Made by a program: the position numbers and the translations under genes. Of a stretch of DNA of 19,531 nucleotides, positions 7,434-14,951 are shown piece after piece (positions within the stretch are counted from its first letter, which is position 1; each line of letters opens with the position of its first letter). The notes under the pieces were generated by a model. It worked only from the letters and a program-made list of their open reading frames with translations, ran no database searches and was not told where the DNA came from. Source of the stretch: an uncultured Streptococcus sp. (GTDB lineage Bacteria > Bacillota > Bacilli > Lactobacillales > Streptococcaceae); NCBI GenBank assembly GCA_900755085.1, contig CAAEFF010000120.1:1-19531 (forward strand). Reading direction: 5' to 3'.

Positions 7434-8777
7434 TTAGTCAGGTAGTGATTTCGATTTATGTAGTTTATCGCCGTGGAAAACAAAGTAAAGTCCACTTGCA
7501 ATCACGAGACCGATGGCCCCCCAAACAAAGTTCATTAGGTTGTCCCCTGCGATCATCAAGATACTGATCACAACAGCTAGAACAGGGATAACAGGACCAA
7601 ATGGCATTCGGAAGGTAACCTTTTTGTCTGGGTACATTTTTCTGAGTTTGATGGCTGCCAAAGCAGTTGGAATGTATTGGAAGAAACGGAAGACAACACT
7701 AAAGGTTGCTAATGATTCGAAAGAGCCAGATAACAAGAGTAAGAAAGCGAAGGTGCCAGAAATGATAATGGCAATGACAGGGGCATTCTTAGAGTTTGAT
7801 TTTCCAAGACCCTCTGGCAAAAGTTTTTCAGTTGCTAATGCGGCACCGAAACGAGGGACCATGATGGATTCACCAATGTTTAATCCAGCAATTGAAATGA
7901 GGGCTCCGTAAGAAACGAGTGGAGCTCCGATAGGGCCAATCATTTCGACAAATGCGTCTTGTACGGGTGCACCAGTTTGCATAATGCGACCACCCAGCAT
8001 AGCGATTGTTCCAGCGATGATCAACATGTAGAGAACAGATACAATACTGATAGAACCCAGAATAGCGCGGGGAACGTTCTTTTCAGGGTTGCGCATTTCC
8101 CCTGCAACGATAGACATGGTTTCAAATCCGATGAAACCGTAGAAGATGTAGACTGCTGTACTAGAAATAGAACTGAAGAGACTTGTTCCACTTTCCAATT
8201 GAAGGAAAGGTGTGAAATTGCCCTTGCTCACTCCACCAGAAATGAAGAAGATTGCAAAGAGAGAGAAGAGGACAATCGGAATTAATTTTGCAACAGTAGC
8301 TGTCAGAGTGAACATCTTAGAGGTTTTCAGACCGGCAATGTTCATCAGACTCAAGAGAACTAGCATACCGATACTGATCGGAAGGTTGTAGCTTTCAAAT
8401 GCTGGGAAGGTAATGATGAAGATCTTAGCAAAGCCGGCTAACATGGCAGCCCAAGCGATGACGGTAACGGCCCAACCGAGAATCCCAACGTTAAAGCCGA
8501 CGAAGTCTCCGAAAGCGGCTTTGGAGTATTGCATGGCTCCACCGTTTTTATCGAAGTAGCCAGCCGTTTCAGCCAGACAGGCTGATAGTAGCATGACGAG
8601 AATGGCTACTCCGAACATAATAGCTAGGGAAGCTGGGCCGAGGCCGGAATAAATTTTTTGAGGGAGGAGGAAGATACCAGATCCGATTACGGCATTGATA
8701 CCGTATAGAGTGGCACCGCTAAAGCTGAATTTCGCTTTTTCTTGTTCCTCAATCGACTGTTTATGTGCTCCGTTCAT
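7434..8777 (-). CDS. APC-family amino acid permease, probably for histidine
   Basis: Integral membrane transporter of 447 residues with about 12 hydrophobic segments, as is usual for the amino acid-polyamine-organocation superfamily. The first membrane segment carries the family signature (YGINAVIGSGIFLLPQKIY) with the unwound GSGIF stretch that binds the amino group of substrates. The segment after TM2 contains AETAGYFDKNGGAMQYSKAAFG, the conserved cytoplasmic loop. It should import an amino acid with a proton or by exchange. Histidine is inferred as substrate only from its place between hutD and hutH; the sequence does not fix the specificity. ATG start with AAGGAG 7 bases upstream. It lies 21 bases after hutD, so the two are very likely co-translated. 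A histidine/glutamate exchanger would also fit. Confidence 0.85.
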   Translation of the reverse strand: MNGAHKQSIEEQEKAKFSFSGATLYGINAVIGSGIFLLPQKIYSGLGPASLAIMFGVAILVMLLSACLAETAGYFDKNGGAMQYSKAAFGDFVGFNVGILGWAVTVIAWAAMLAGFAKIFIITFPAFESYNLPISIGMLVLLSLMNIAGLKTSKMFTLTATVAKLIPIVLFSLFAIFFISGGVSKGNFTPFLQLESGTSLFSSISSTAVYIFYGFIGFETMSIVAGEMRNPEKNVPRAILGSISIVSVLYMLIIAGTIAMLGGRIMQTGAPVQDAFVEMIGPIGAPLVSYGALISIAGLNIGESIMVPRFGAALATEKLLPEGLGKSNSKNAPVIAIIISGTFAFLLLLSGSFESLATFSVVFRFFQYIPTALAAIKLRKMYPDKKVTFRMPFGPVIPVLAVVISILMIAGDNLMNFVWGAIGLVIASGLYFVFHGDKLHKSKSLPD

Positions 8778-8798
8778 AATGTTTCTCCTTTGTGAACA

Positions 8799-9377
8799 TT
8801 ATTGTAGTCCAGTCCAGATAGCAATCGGTTGCTCCCAAGACTGATGGGGTAAAAACGTGATTGTCATCTCTTGAAGAGGAGATGGTTGTTCGATCACCAG
8901 GAGCTCGTGAGTTTGGAGAGTTTGAGTATGATTTGTTCCCCATGTGAGTGTTAGTGAGCAAAGTGCATAGATCAATTGATAGCGACTTTGACTTTTGACA
9001 CTCTCTTTTGGGGATATAGCACTCATATGCCCCTGATAAGAAGGCTTGTAGATCAAATTAAAGTCTTGACAAGTTCCTTGGCTAAATACAGGATCTCCCC
9101 CATTAAAGAAGTAGCTTTGAAAGGGGTTCAAAACCACTTCTTTATGATGATGGGTAAGTCGAATGGAGGCATTCAAGGGCATCAAGATTCGGTGGTAGCC
9201 AGTGAGATCGGTAAAGTTACTTTTTTCAACCTCCACCGTTGCGGTGGAGAGGCGGAAGTCAAAAGTCCGATCTGGATAACTTCCTCCCTCAGGGGAGAGG
9301 AAGAGTTGGGTGGTTTGGCCACCGGACCAGGTAGAAATTTGATAATCTGCGGGGGTAAGATGAAGGATGGTCACCAT
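8799..9377 (-). CDS. hutD: HutD family protein (cupin-like)
   Basis: A 192-residue soluble protein of the HutD family. Visible family features are the N-terminal W-SGGQTTQLFLSPEG segment, FDFRLSTATVEVEKSNFTDL, and GYHRILMPLN followed by strands typical of a double-stranded beta-helix. Its biochemical role is not settled; in Pseudomonas it has been proposed to limit hut expression by binding a pathway intermediate such as urocanate or formiminoglutamate. No catalytic residues can be named from the sequence. ATG start with GAAGG 6 bases upstream, 15 bases after the fhs stop, tightly inside the operon. Sequence similarity is clear in the first half and weaker in the C-terminal third, which is divergent and cysteine-containing. 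Confidence 0.82.
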   Translation of the reverse strand: MVTILHLTPADYQISTWSGGQTTQLFLSPEGGSYPDRTFDFRLSTATVEVEKSNFTDLTGYHRILMPLNASIRLTHHHKEVVLNPFQSYFFNGGDPVFSQGTCQDFNLIYKPSYQGHMSAISPKESVKSQSRYQLIYALCSLTLTWGTNHTQTLQTHELLVIEQPSPLQEMTITFLPHQSWEQPIAIWTGLQ

Positions 9378-9392
9378 AGGACGCCTTCTTTC

Positions 9393-11066
9393 TTAAAAGA
9401 GACCAGTGATATTGCCTTGGGCATCGATATCAATCTTTTCACTGGCAGGTACTTTTGGTAGGCCAGGCATGGTCATGATGGTACCGGTGAGAGCCACAAT
9501 GAAGCCAGCTCCTGCAGCTACCTTGAGATTGCTGATTTTAACAGTGAAATCTTTTGGTGCTCCCATCTTCTTCGCATCATCTGAGAAGGAGTATTGCGTT
9601 TTTGCCATACAGATTGGATAGCTTGAGAAGCCAAGAGCTTCCAATTCTTTAAGTTCGCGTTTGGCCGCTGGTGTTAAGCTAATGCCTTTACCACCATAGA
9701 CTTTTGTAACGATCTTGGTTAATTTTGTTTCGATGCTGTCTTCTTGGTCATAGACATAAGAAAAATGGTTTTCTTCTTGAGCTAGTTGAATGACTTTTTC
9801 AGCTAGGTCACGGCCACCAGCTCCACCATGTGCCCAGACATCTGAAATGACCACATCTACATGGCGTTTCTTACAAGATTCATAGACAGCTTCTAGCTCT
9901 GCTTCTGTATCTAGAGGGAATTTGTTAATGGCAACAACTACAGGTAGGCCATAGACTTCTTGGATGTTGGCCAAGTGTTTGTCTAAGTTTGGTAGACCAT
10001 CGATGACAGCTTGGACATTTTCAGTAGCCAAGTCAGCTTTGGCAACGCCACCATGCATCTTAAGAGCACGGATGGTTGCGACGAGGACAACGGCAGCAGG
10101 TTTGAGTCCCGCTATACGGCACTTGATATCGATGAATTTTTCAGCACCAAGGTCTGCTCCGAAGCCGGCTTCTGTCACGACATAGTCTGCATATTTGAGG
10201 GCCAGTTTAGTAGCCAGTACACTGTTACAACCGTGAGCGATATTGGCAAATGGTCCGCCGTGGATGATAGCAGGAGTATGCTCTAAGGTTTGCACCAAAT
10301 TTGGATGAATGGCATCTTTGAGCACAGCTGCCATAGCACCTCCAGCCTTGAGGTCTTTAGCTGTGACCGGTTGTCCCTGGTAGTTGTACCCAATAATGAT
10401 GCGATCGAGACGTTCTTTGAGGTCAAGGATATTTTCTGAGAGACAGAGAATAGCCATGATTTCAGAAGCAACTGTGATGTCAAAACCATCCTCACGAGGA
10501 ACCCCATTTGTTTTTCCTTGAAGGCCATCGACAATATGGCGGAGTTGACGGTCGTTCATATCGACCACCCGTTTCCAGGTAATCCGACGAGAATCGATGC
10601 CCAAGTCATTGCCATGATGGATATGGTTGTCAATCAAGGCTGCAAGGAGGTTATTGGCAATCCCAATGGCATGGAAGTCTCCTGTAAAGTGAAGGTTGAT
10701 ATCTTCCATTGGGACCACTTGGGCGTATCCACCACCGGCAGCTCCACCCTTGATTCCAAAGACAGGGCCAAGAGAAGGTTCGCGCAGGGCAATGACGGCT
10801 TTTTCACCAATAGCTGAAAGAGCATCGACCAAGCCGACAGAAGTGGTTGTCTTTCCTTCTCCAGCAGGTGTTGGAGAGATGGCTGTCACGAGGATCAGCT
10901 TTCCATCTTCCTTATCCTTGAGTTGTTCCAGTTGGTTGCTATCAATTTTTGCCTTGTATTTTCCGTAAAGCGAAATGTCGTCTTCAGTCAATCCAAGTTC
11001 AGCAGCGATATCTGTGATGGGCTTCATTTGGACAGAATTGGCAATTTCAATATCCGATAAAACCAT
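9393..11066 (-). CDS. fhs: Formate-tetrahydrofolate ligase (10-formyl-THF synthetase)
   Basis: Reversibly joins formate, ATP and tetrahydrofolate to 10-formyl-THF (EC 6.3.4.3), in the cytosol. The length of 557 residues is standard. The ATP-binding loop TPAGEGKTTT lies at residues 66-75, and EPSLGPVFGIKGGAAGGGYAQ and NIAHGCNSVLATK are further family blocks. ATG start with AAGGG 5 bases upstream. Placed between fchA and hutD in the hut operon, it most likely works in reverse: one-carbon units from the FtcD/FchA branch, once converted to 10-formyl-THF, would yield formate and ATP. This direction is an inference from context. Streptococci often have a second, housekeeping copy elsewhere, which this window cannot show. 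Confidence 0.96.
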   Translation of the reverse strand: MVLSDIEIANSVQMKPITDIAAELGLTEDDISLYGKYKAKIDSNQLEQLKDKEDGKLILVTAISPTPAGEGKTTTSVGLVDALSAIGEKAVIALREPSLGPVFGIKGGAAGGGYAQVVPMEDINLHFTGDFHAIGIANNLLAALIDNHIHHGNDLGIDSRRITWKRVVDMNDRQLRHIVDGLQGKTNGVPREDGFDITVASEIMAILCLSENILDLKERLDRIIIGYNYQGQPVTAKDLKAGGAMAAVLKDAIHPNLVQTLEHTPAIIHGGPFANIAHGCNSVLATKLALKYADYVVTEAGFGADLGAEKFIDIKCRIAGLKPAAVVLVATIRALKMHGGVAKADLATENVQAVIDGLPNLDKHLANIQEVYGLPVVVAINKFPLDTEAELEAVYESCKKRHVDVVISDVWAHGGAGGRDLAEKVIQLAQEENHFSYVYDQEDSIETKLTKIVTKVYGGKGISLTPAAKRELKELEALGFSSYPICMAKTQYSFSDDAKKMGAPKDFTVKISNLKVAAGAGFIVALTGTIMTMPGLPKVPASEKIDIDAQGNITGLF

Positions 11067-11097
11067 AGAATCCCTTCTTTCTATTTGTTTGTTAGGT

Positions 11098-11727
11098 TTA
11101 TGATAGACTTTCTAAAATAGTTTGGTAAATGTTGTCTGCAAGATCAGAGCCTGTTTGGAGGAGTTTAAGTCCCTTGCCGTGGTATTCTTGGACGAAGTCT
11201 AGATCTTTGATTCCTGAAATATTGATCAAGACATTGAGCCAAGCCCCTTGAAGGCCAGCTTTGAGATTGAGAGCGGCAACTCCTAAGTCACTTGCAGCAT
11301 TGGTGTTGGATTTTCCGACAGCTTCTTTTGTCGTTTCAAGAGCCTCAACAATGAGCTCCATCATAGAGAAGGGAGATTCAGTTGCTTGTTTCAAGGCTTG
11401 TTGCATGGCTTCACGACGAGCAGCCTTCTCTTCTTCCGTTTCTTTTGGAAGATCAAAGACAGCTGATACGACGTTAAAAGCTTCTGTATCTTTGTCGATG
11501 GCTTCTAGTAACTGGTCTTGGAGTTGAGCGCTTTTTTCGTGAACCCCTTTGATATGGTCTTCGAATTCAGCGTATTTTTTCTTTCCAATGGTCAGTTCAC
11601 AGACCATTTTTGTAAGGGAAATTCCATTCGCAGCAGATAGGGCAGCAGCAGAACCACCACCTGGAGCTGGGGCATCTGAACCAAGAACCTTGGCAAACTC
11701 CGTAATACTTAAGTCAACTAGTTTCAT
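11098..11727 (-). CDS. fchA: Formimidoyltetrahydrofolate cyclodeaminase
   Basis: Converts 5-formimino-THF to 5,10-methenyl-THF and ammonia (EC 4.3.1.4). The 209-residue all-helical protein carries the conserved N-terminal block SDAPAPGGGSAAALSAANG (residues 17-35), the folate-binding signature of this family, and a later GKSNTNAASDLGVAALNL block. In vertebrates this domain is fused to the formiminotransferase domain; here it is a separate gene directly after ftcD with an 11-base gap, so the two products probably act in sequence or as a complex. ATG start with GGGG 4-5 bases upstream. No truncation or unusual residues noted. Confidence 0.95.
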   Translation of the reverse strand: MKLVDLSITEFAKVLGSDAPAPGGGSAAALSAANGISLTKMVCELTIGKKKYAEFEDHIKGVHEKSAQLQDQLLEAIDKDTEAFNVVSAVFDLPKETEEEKAARREAMQQALKQATESPFSMMELIVEALETTKEAVGKSNTNAASDLGVAALNLKAGLQGAWLNVLINISGIKDLDFVQEYHGKGLKLLQTGSDLADNIYQTILESLS

Positions 11728-11738
11728 AGTTCCCCTTT

Positions 11739-12638
11739 CTAACCCAACAAGTGATTTTCCAAGACTTGTTTGCTGTAGTCAAAGTCTTCTAATTGCAAGT
11801 AGTATTCAGCAGAGTCGATCAAAGCCTTAGCAGGAGCGAGTCCGATAAGTTCTGTTCCGATGATGCGAACACCGTAGCGTTGTGCTTCGAAACGAACGGT
11901 TTCAACGACACGATACAGTGGGAATTGTTCTAAGTTGACCATGTTGATGGAGACTTGGGCGATGTTACGATCTTCTAGCATGACACCGATCGCTTTACAG
12001 TATTTGTATCCACCGCTTGATCCGCGAATGATTTTAGAAATTTTATTGGCAATATCTAGATCATCTGTGTCAAGGTTAATATTGAAAGCAACGAGTGGCA
12101 TACGGACACCAACGGCTGTAACCCCTGCAGTTGGGTGAATCTTGCGTTCGCCGTAGTCTGGCTTCCAGTCTTCTTCCAACAATTTTTCTGGCATTCCTTC
12201 AAATTGTCCTTTGCGCACTTTAGCCAAGTTTTTCCGTTCTGGACGAGTTGCGGCATCTTCGTAAAGGAAGATTGGAATACCTAATTCGCGATTGATGCGT
12301 TCGGCCACTTTGTTAGCGATTTCAACACATTCGGCTGTAGTGATATCTTTGACCGGAACAAATGGACAAACGTCTGTTGCCCCCATACGAGGGTGTTCGC
12401 CTTCGTGCTTGGTCATATCAATGTTTTCAGAAGCATATTTCACCAATTGGAAAGCTACTTCCTGAATGCTTTCTTCATCTCCAACGAGTGTAAAGACACT
12501 ACGATTGTGACTAGCATCAGACGAGTAGTCGAGTAAAGTGACACCTGGAATACTTTTTGCTGTTGCGGCTAATCCGTCGATCACAGCCTGATTGCGTCCT
12601 TCAGAGAAGTTTGGAATACACTCAACAATTTTTGCCAT
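11739..12638 (-). CDS. ftcD: Glutamate formimidoyltransferase
   Basis: Moves the formimino group of N-formimino-glutamate to tetrahydrofolate, releasing glutamate (EC 2.1.2.5). The 299-residue protein equals the formiminotransferase domain of the vertebrate bifunctional enzyme. It starts MAKIVECIPNFSEGRN, the family N-terminus, and has His82 in KHEGEHPRMGATD, the position of the catalytic base in the porcine enzyme. Further conserved blocks are YEDAATRPERKNLAKVRKG and NINLDTDD. ATG start with AGAGG upstream. It follows hutU after an 83-base gap that holds a two-part hairpin, and is followed closely by fchA. Together with HutG it gives the cell two ways to consume formiminoglutamate. Confidence 0.96.
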   Translation of the reverse strand: MAKIVECIPNFSEGRNQAVIDGLAATAKSIPGVTLLDYSSDASHNRSVFTLVGDEESIQEVAFQLVKYASENIDMTKHEGEHPRMGATDVCPFVPVKDITTAECVEIANKVAERINRELGIPIFLYEDAATRPERKNLAKVRKGQFEGMPEKLLEEDWKPDYGERKIHPTAGVTAVGVRMPLVAFNINLDTDDLDIANKISKIIRGSSGGYKYCKAIGVMLEDRNIAQVSINMVNLEQFPLYRVVETVRFEAQRYGVRIIGTELIGLAPAKALIDSAEYYLQLEDFDYSKQVLENHLLG

Positions 12639-12658
12639 ATGATTACCTCTTTTTATAG

Positions 12659-12703
12659 GAGAAGTTGAGGAGGAGAAGTCTTTGTATTTTCCTCCCCCTT
12701 CTC
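12659..12703 (-). other. Two-part hairpin between hutU and ftcD
   Basis: On the + strand GAGAAG (12659-12664) pairs with CTTCTC (12698-12703) and GGAGGA (12669-12674) with TCCTCC (12690-12695), with a 15-base loop. The T-rich tail (12707-12717) follows on the + strand, so in the hut mRNA the stem follows an A-rich stretch and lacks a U run. It may tune hutU versus ftcD mRNA stability or block antisense transcription. Confidence 0.5.
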
Positions 12704-12721
12704 AGATTTTATTTTTTGATG

Positions 12722-14752
12722 TTAAAACAATTTTTGAACCGCATCTTTGACCAAATCTTCATCTGCCAGATAAGGAATGGTGATGTGGTCTGTTCCTGCA
12801 TGGAGACGGTTGTACTCGATCGCTGTTTCAATGGCATGGTTATTCCGTGCCCAGTTCCGACGAGCAACCCCGCCCATGGTATCCCATGAAATAGCAGATT
12901 TGATGATTTCATCGATTCGGTGACTACCGTCTAGTACGAGACCAAAGCCACCGTTGATAGCTTTACCGATGCCAGTACCACCACCATTATGGAGAGCAAC
13001 GAGACTCATACCACGAGCAGCGTTACCGGCGTAACATTGAACCGCCATATCACAAGTAACGTTTGATCCATCTTTGATGTTTGATGTTTCACGGAATGGA
13101 GCATCTGTACCAGATACGTCGTGGTGGTCACGTCCGATCATGACCGGTCCAATCTTGCCTTGGCGAATGAGTTCATTGAATTTCAGTGCAATGTTGACAC
13201 GACCCATACAATCTTGATAGAGGATACGAGCTTGTGTACCAACCACCAGTTGGTTCTTTTCAGCATCACGAATCCAGTTGTAGTTGTCGCGGTCTTGGTA
13301 GCGACGAGTTGGATCGATCGCTTCCATCGCTGCATGGTCGGTTGCAATCAAGTCTTCATGTTTACCGCTGAGGCAGACCCAACGGAATGGACCATATCCA
13401 TAGTCAAAGAGCATAGGTCCCATGATATCTTCTACATAAGATGGCCAAATGAAGCCGTCCTTGTCATCCAAGCCGTTCTTAGAAATTTCCTTGATGCCTG
13501 AGTCGTAAACAGATTTCATGAAGGCATTACCGTAGTCGAAGAAGTAGGTGCCCTTAGCAGTCAAATCTTTAATCACTGCGAAGTGACGAGCCAAGGTTTC
13601 ATCGACCAAGCGATGGAAGGTTTCTTTGTCTTCTGCCAGCAAACGTGTCCGTTCTTCAAAGCTGATCCCAACCGGGCAATAGCCACCATCATAAACGTTG
13701 TGGCAAGAGGTTTGGTCAGACAAGAGATGAACATGAACTTGGTGTTCATTGACATATTCAAGCAAGTCTACGATATTACCATGGTAGGCAATGGAAGTTG
13801 ATTCACCAGCTTCCAGGGCTGCTTGAGCCAATTTCACAGCTTCTTCCGCACTGTCGGTCACTTGGCTAATCCAACCTTGGGAGTGACGAGTTTCGATCCG
13901 AGAGCGGTCCACTTCAGCGACGATGGCAACCGCTTTTGCGATTTCAGCTGCTTTCCCTTGAGCTCCGCTCATCCCACCGAGACCAGATGAAATGAAGAGT
14001 TTACCGGTCAAGTCGCCATCATCAGGCACGCCGAGTTTAAGACGACCAGCATTGAGAAGGGTGTTGAAGGTACCGTGAACGATCCCTTGAGGTCCGATGT
14101 ACATCCAGCCACCTGCAGTCATTTGACCATAGTTGGTTACTCCCATTTCTTCAGCGATTTCCCAGTCGCGCATATTGTCATACTCACCAATCAAGAGACC
14201 GTTGGTAATGACGACACGAGGAGCTTCTGGTTTCGATTTAAAGAGGCCAAGTGGGTGACCAGATTCAACGACCAAGGTTTGGTCTTCTGTCATCACTTCC
14301 AAGTATTTCTTGATCAAGTTGTATTGCATCCAGTTGGCACAGACAGATCCTGTTTCCCCATAAGTGACCAATTCATAAGGATAAAGGGCAATTTCAAAGC
14401 TCAAGTTGTTGTCGATCATGACCTGCATAGCCTTAGCAGCAGTGCATTTTCCTTTGTACTCATCAATTGGTTTTCCATAGATGCGATCTTTTGGACGGAA
14501 GCGATAGCCATAGATCCGACCGCGAGTTTTCAGTTCTTCCAGAAATTCTGGGATCAACTCTTTGTGGAATTTTTTAGGAATGTAACGCAAAGCATTTTTA
14601 AGGGCAATTTCGGTCTGAGCTTGCGTTAAGCGGAAGCCTCTATCAGGTGCACGACGAATGCCTTCTTGAAAAGTCGCCTTTTCAGGTAGGACATCAAAGT
14701 CAAGTTTGACAGACATAGCAGCTGCAATTTCTTTCTCGTCTATAAATGACAT
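12722..14752 (-). CDS. hutU: Urocanate hydratase HutU
   Basis: Adds water to urocanate to form 4-imidazolone-5-propionate, using tightly bound NAD+ as electrophile, in the cytosol. The 676-residue product is longer than the Pseudomonas type (about 556) and matches the longer form known in streptococci. Conserved blocks include TAGGWMYIGPQGIVHGT (212-228), the NAD-binding GLGGMSGAQGKAAE (257-270), YCPVGISFEERTRLLAED, IGRDHHDVSGTDAPFRETSN and NGGGTGIGKAINGG. The ATG at 14750-14752 is chosen because GGAGGG lies 7 bases upstream; the frame stays open to 14818, but that would place the start inside the promoter. First gene of the long hut operon, driven by the divergent promoter facing hutI. Confidence 0.96.
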   Translation of the reverse strand: MSFIDEKEIAAAMSVKLDFDVLPEKATFQEGIRRAPDRGFRLTQAQTEIALKNALRYIPKKFHKELIPEFLEELKTRGRIYGYRFRPKDRIYGKPIDEYKGKCTAAKAMQVMIDNNLSFEIALYPYELVTYGETGSVCANWMQYNLIKKYLEVMTEDQTLVVESGHPLGLFKSKPEAPRVVITNGLLIGEYDNMRDWEIAEEMGVTNYGQMTAGGWMYIGPQGIVHGTFNTLLNAGRLKLGVPDDGDLTGKLFISSGLGGMSGAQGKAAEIAKAVAIVAEVDRSRIETRHSQGWISQVTDSAEEAVKLAQAALEAGESTSIAYHGNIVDLLEYVNEHQVHVHLLSDQTSCHNVYDGGYCPVGISFEERTRLLAEDKETFHRLVDETLARHFAVIKDLTAKGTYFFDYGNAFMKSVYDSGIKEISKNGLDDKDGFIWPSYVEDIMGPMLFDYGYGPFRWVCLSGKHEDLIATDHAAMEAIDPTRRYQDRDNYNWIRDAEKNQLVVGTQARILYQDCMGRVNIALKFNELIRQGKIGPVMIGRDHHDVSGTDAPFRETSNIKDGSNVTCDMAVQCYAGNAARGMSLVALHNGGGTGIGKAINGGFGLVLDGSHRIDEIIKSAISWDTMGGVARRNWARNNHAIETAIEYNRLHAGTDHITIPYLADEDLVKDAVQKLF

Positions 14753-14797
14753 AGCAGAACCCTCCTTATTTTTGGATTGTGAATTTGTATTTTCTTT

Positions 14798-14829
14798 ATT
14801 GTATCCAAGAAACGTCAATAAAGAGTCAA
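14798..14829 (-). promoter_or_regulatory. hutU operon promoter, probably activator dependent
   Basis: Read on the - strand: TTGACT (14829-14824), 5 bases, TTGACG (14818-14813), 9 bases, TACAAT (14803-14798). TACAAT is a good -10 box, but TTGACT is 20 bases and TTGACG only 9 bases from it, and no -35 box lies at 17 bases. The promoter therefore should be weak without an activator. Transcription would start near 14790, about 40 bases before the hutU ATG. Confidence 0.6.
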
Positions 14830-14895
14830 AAAAAAATATAATTTTTAATAAAGCAAAAAAAGATGAGGGGAAAACTTTTTGACTTTTTTTTGACG
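14813..14895. promoter_or_regulatory. Mirror-image pair of 11-base direct repeats (candidate SARP operator)
   Basis: CGTCAA-N5-AGTCAA (14813-14829) and TTGACT-N5-TTGACG (14879-14895) are exact reverse complements outside their 5-base spacers and flank a 49-base A/T-rich centre. Each side is a direct repeat with an 11-base period, one helical turn, placed 9 bases before a -10 box. Known SARP activators bind such repeats close to the -10 box. Assignment to the regulator at 1516-4452 is inference. Confidence 0.6.
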
Positions 14896-14918
14896 CTTTT
14901 TCTGTAGAATTGTAAAAT
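14879..14918 (+). promoter_or_regulatory. hutI promoter region
   Basis: TTGACT (14879-14884), 5 bases, TTGACG (14890-14895), 9 bases, TAGAAT (14905-14910), the same layout as the hutU side. An alternative reading is a classical promoter, TTGACG, 17 bases, TAAAAT (14913-14918). The sequence alone does not decide between an activator-dependent and an ordinary promoter here. Confidence 0.6.
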
Positions 14919-14951
14919 GAATAACGATGGAAATAGAAAGGAATGTTTCAT

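Noticed and set aside
14075..14629. 184-codon open frame antisense to hutU
   Set aside because: Shadow of a strongly conserved gene on the other strand; composition follows hutU codons, with no recognisable domain.
14753..14818. Longer hutU starting at TTG 14818
   Set aside because: It would be translated from inside the promoter and operator; the ATG at 14752 has GGAGGG and matches the family N-terminus.
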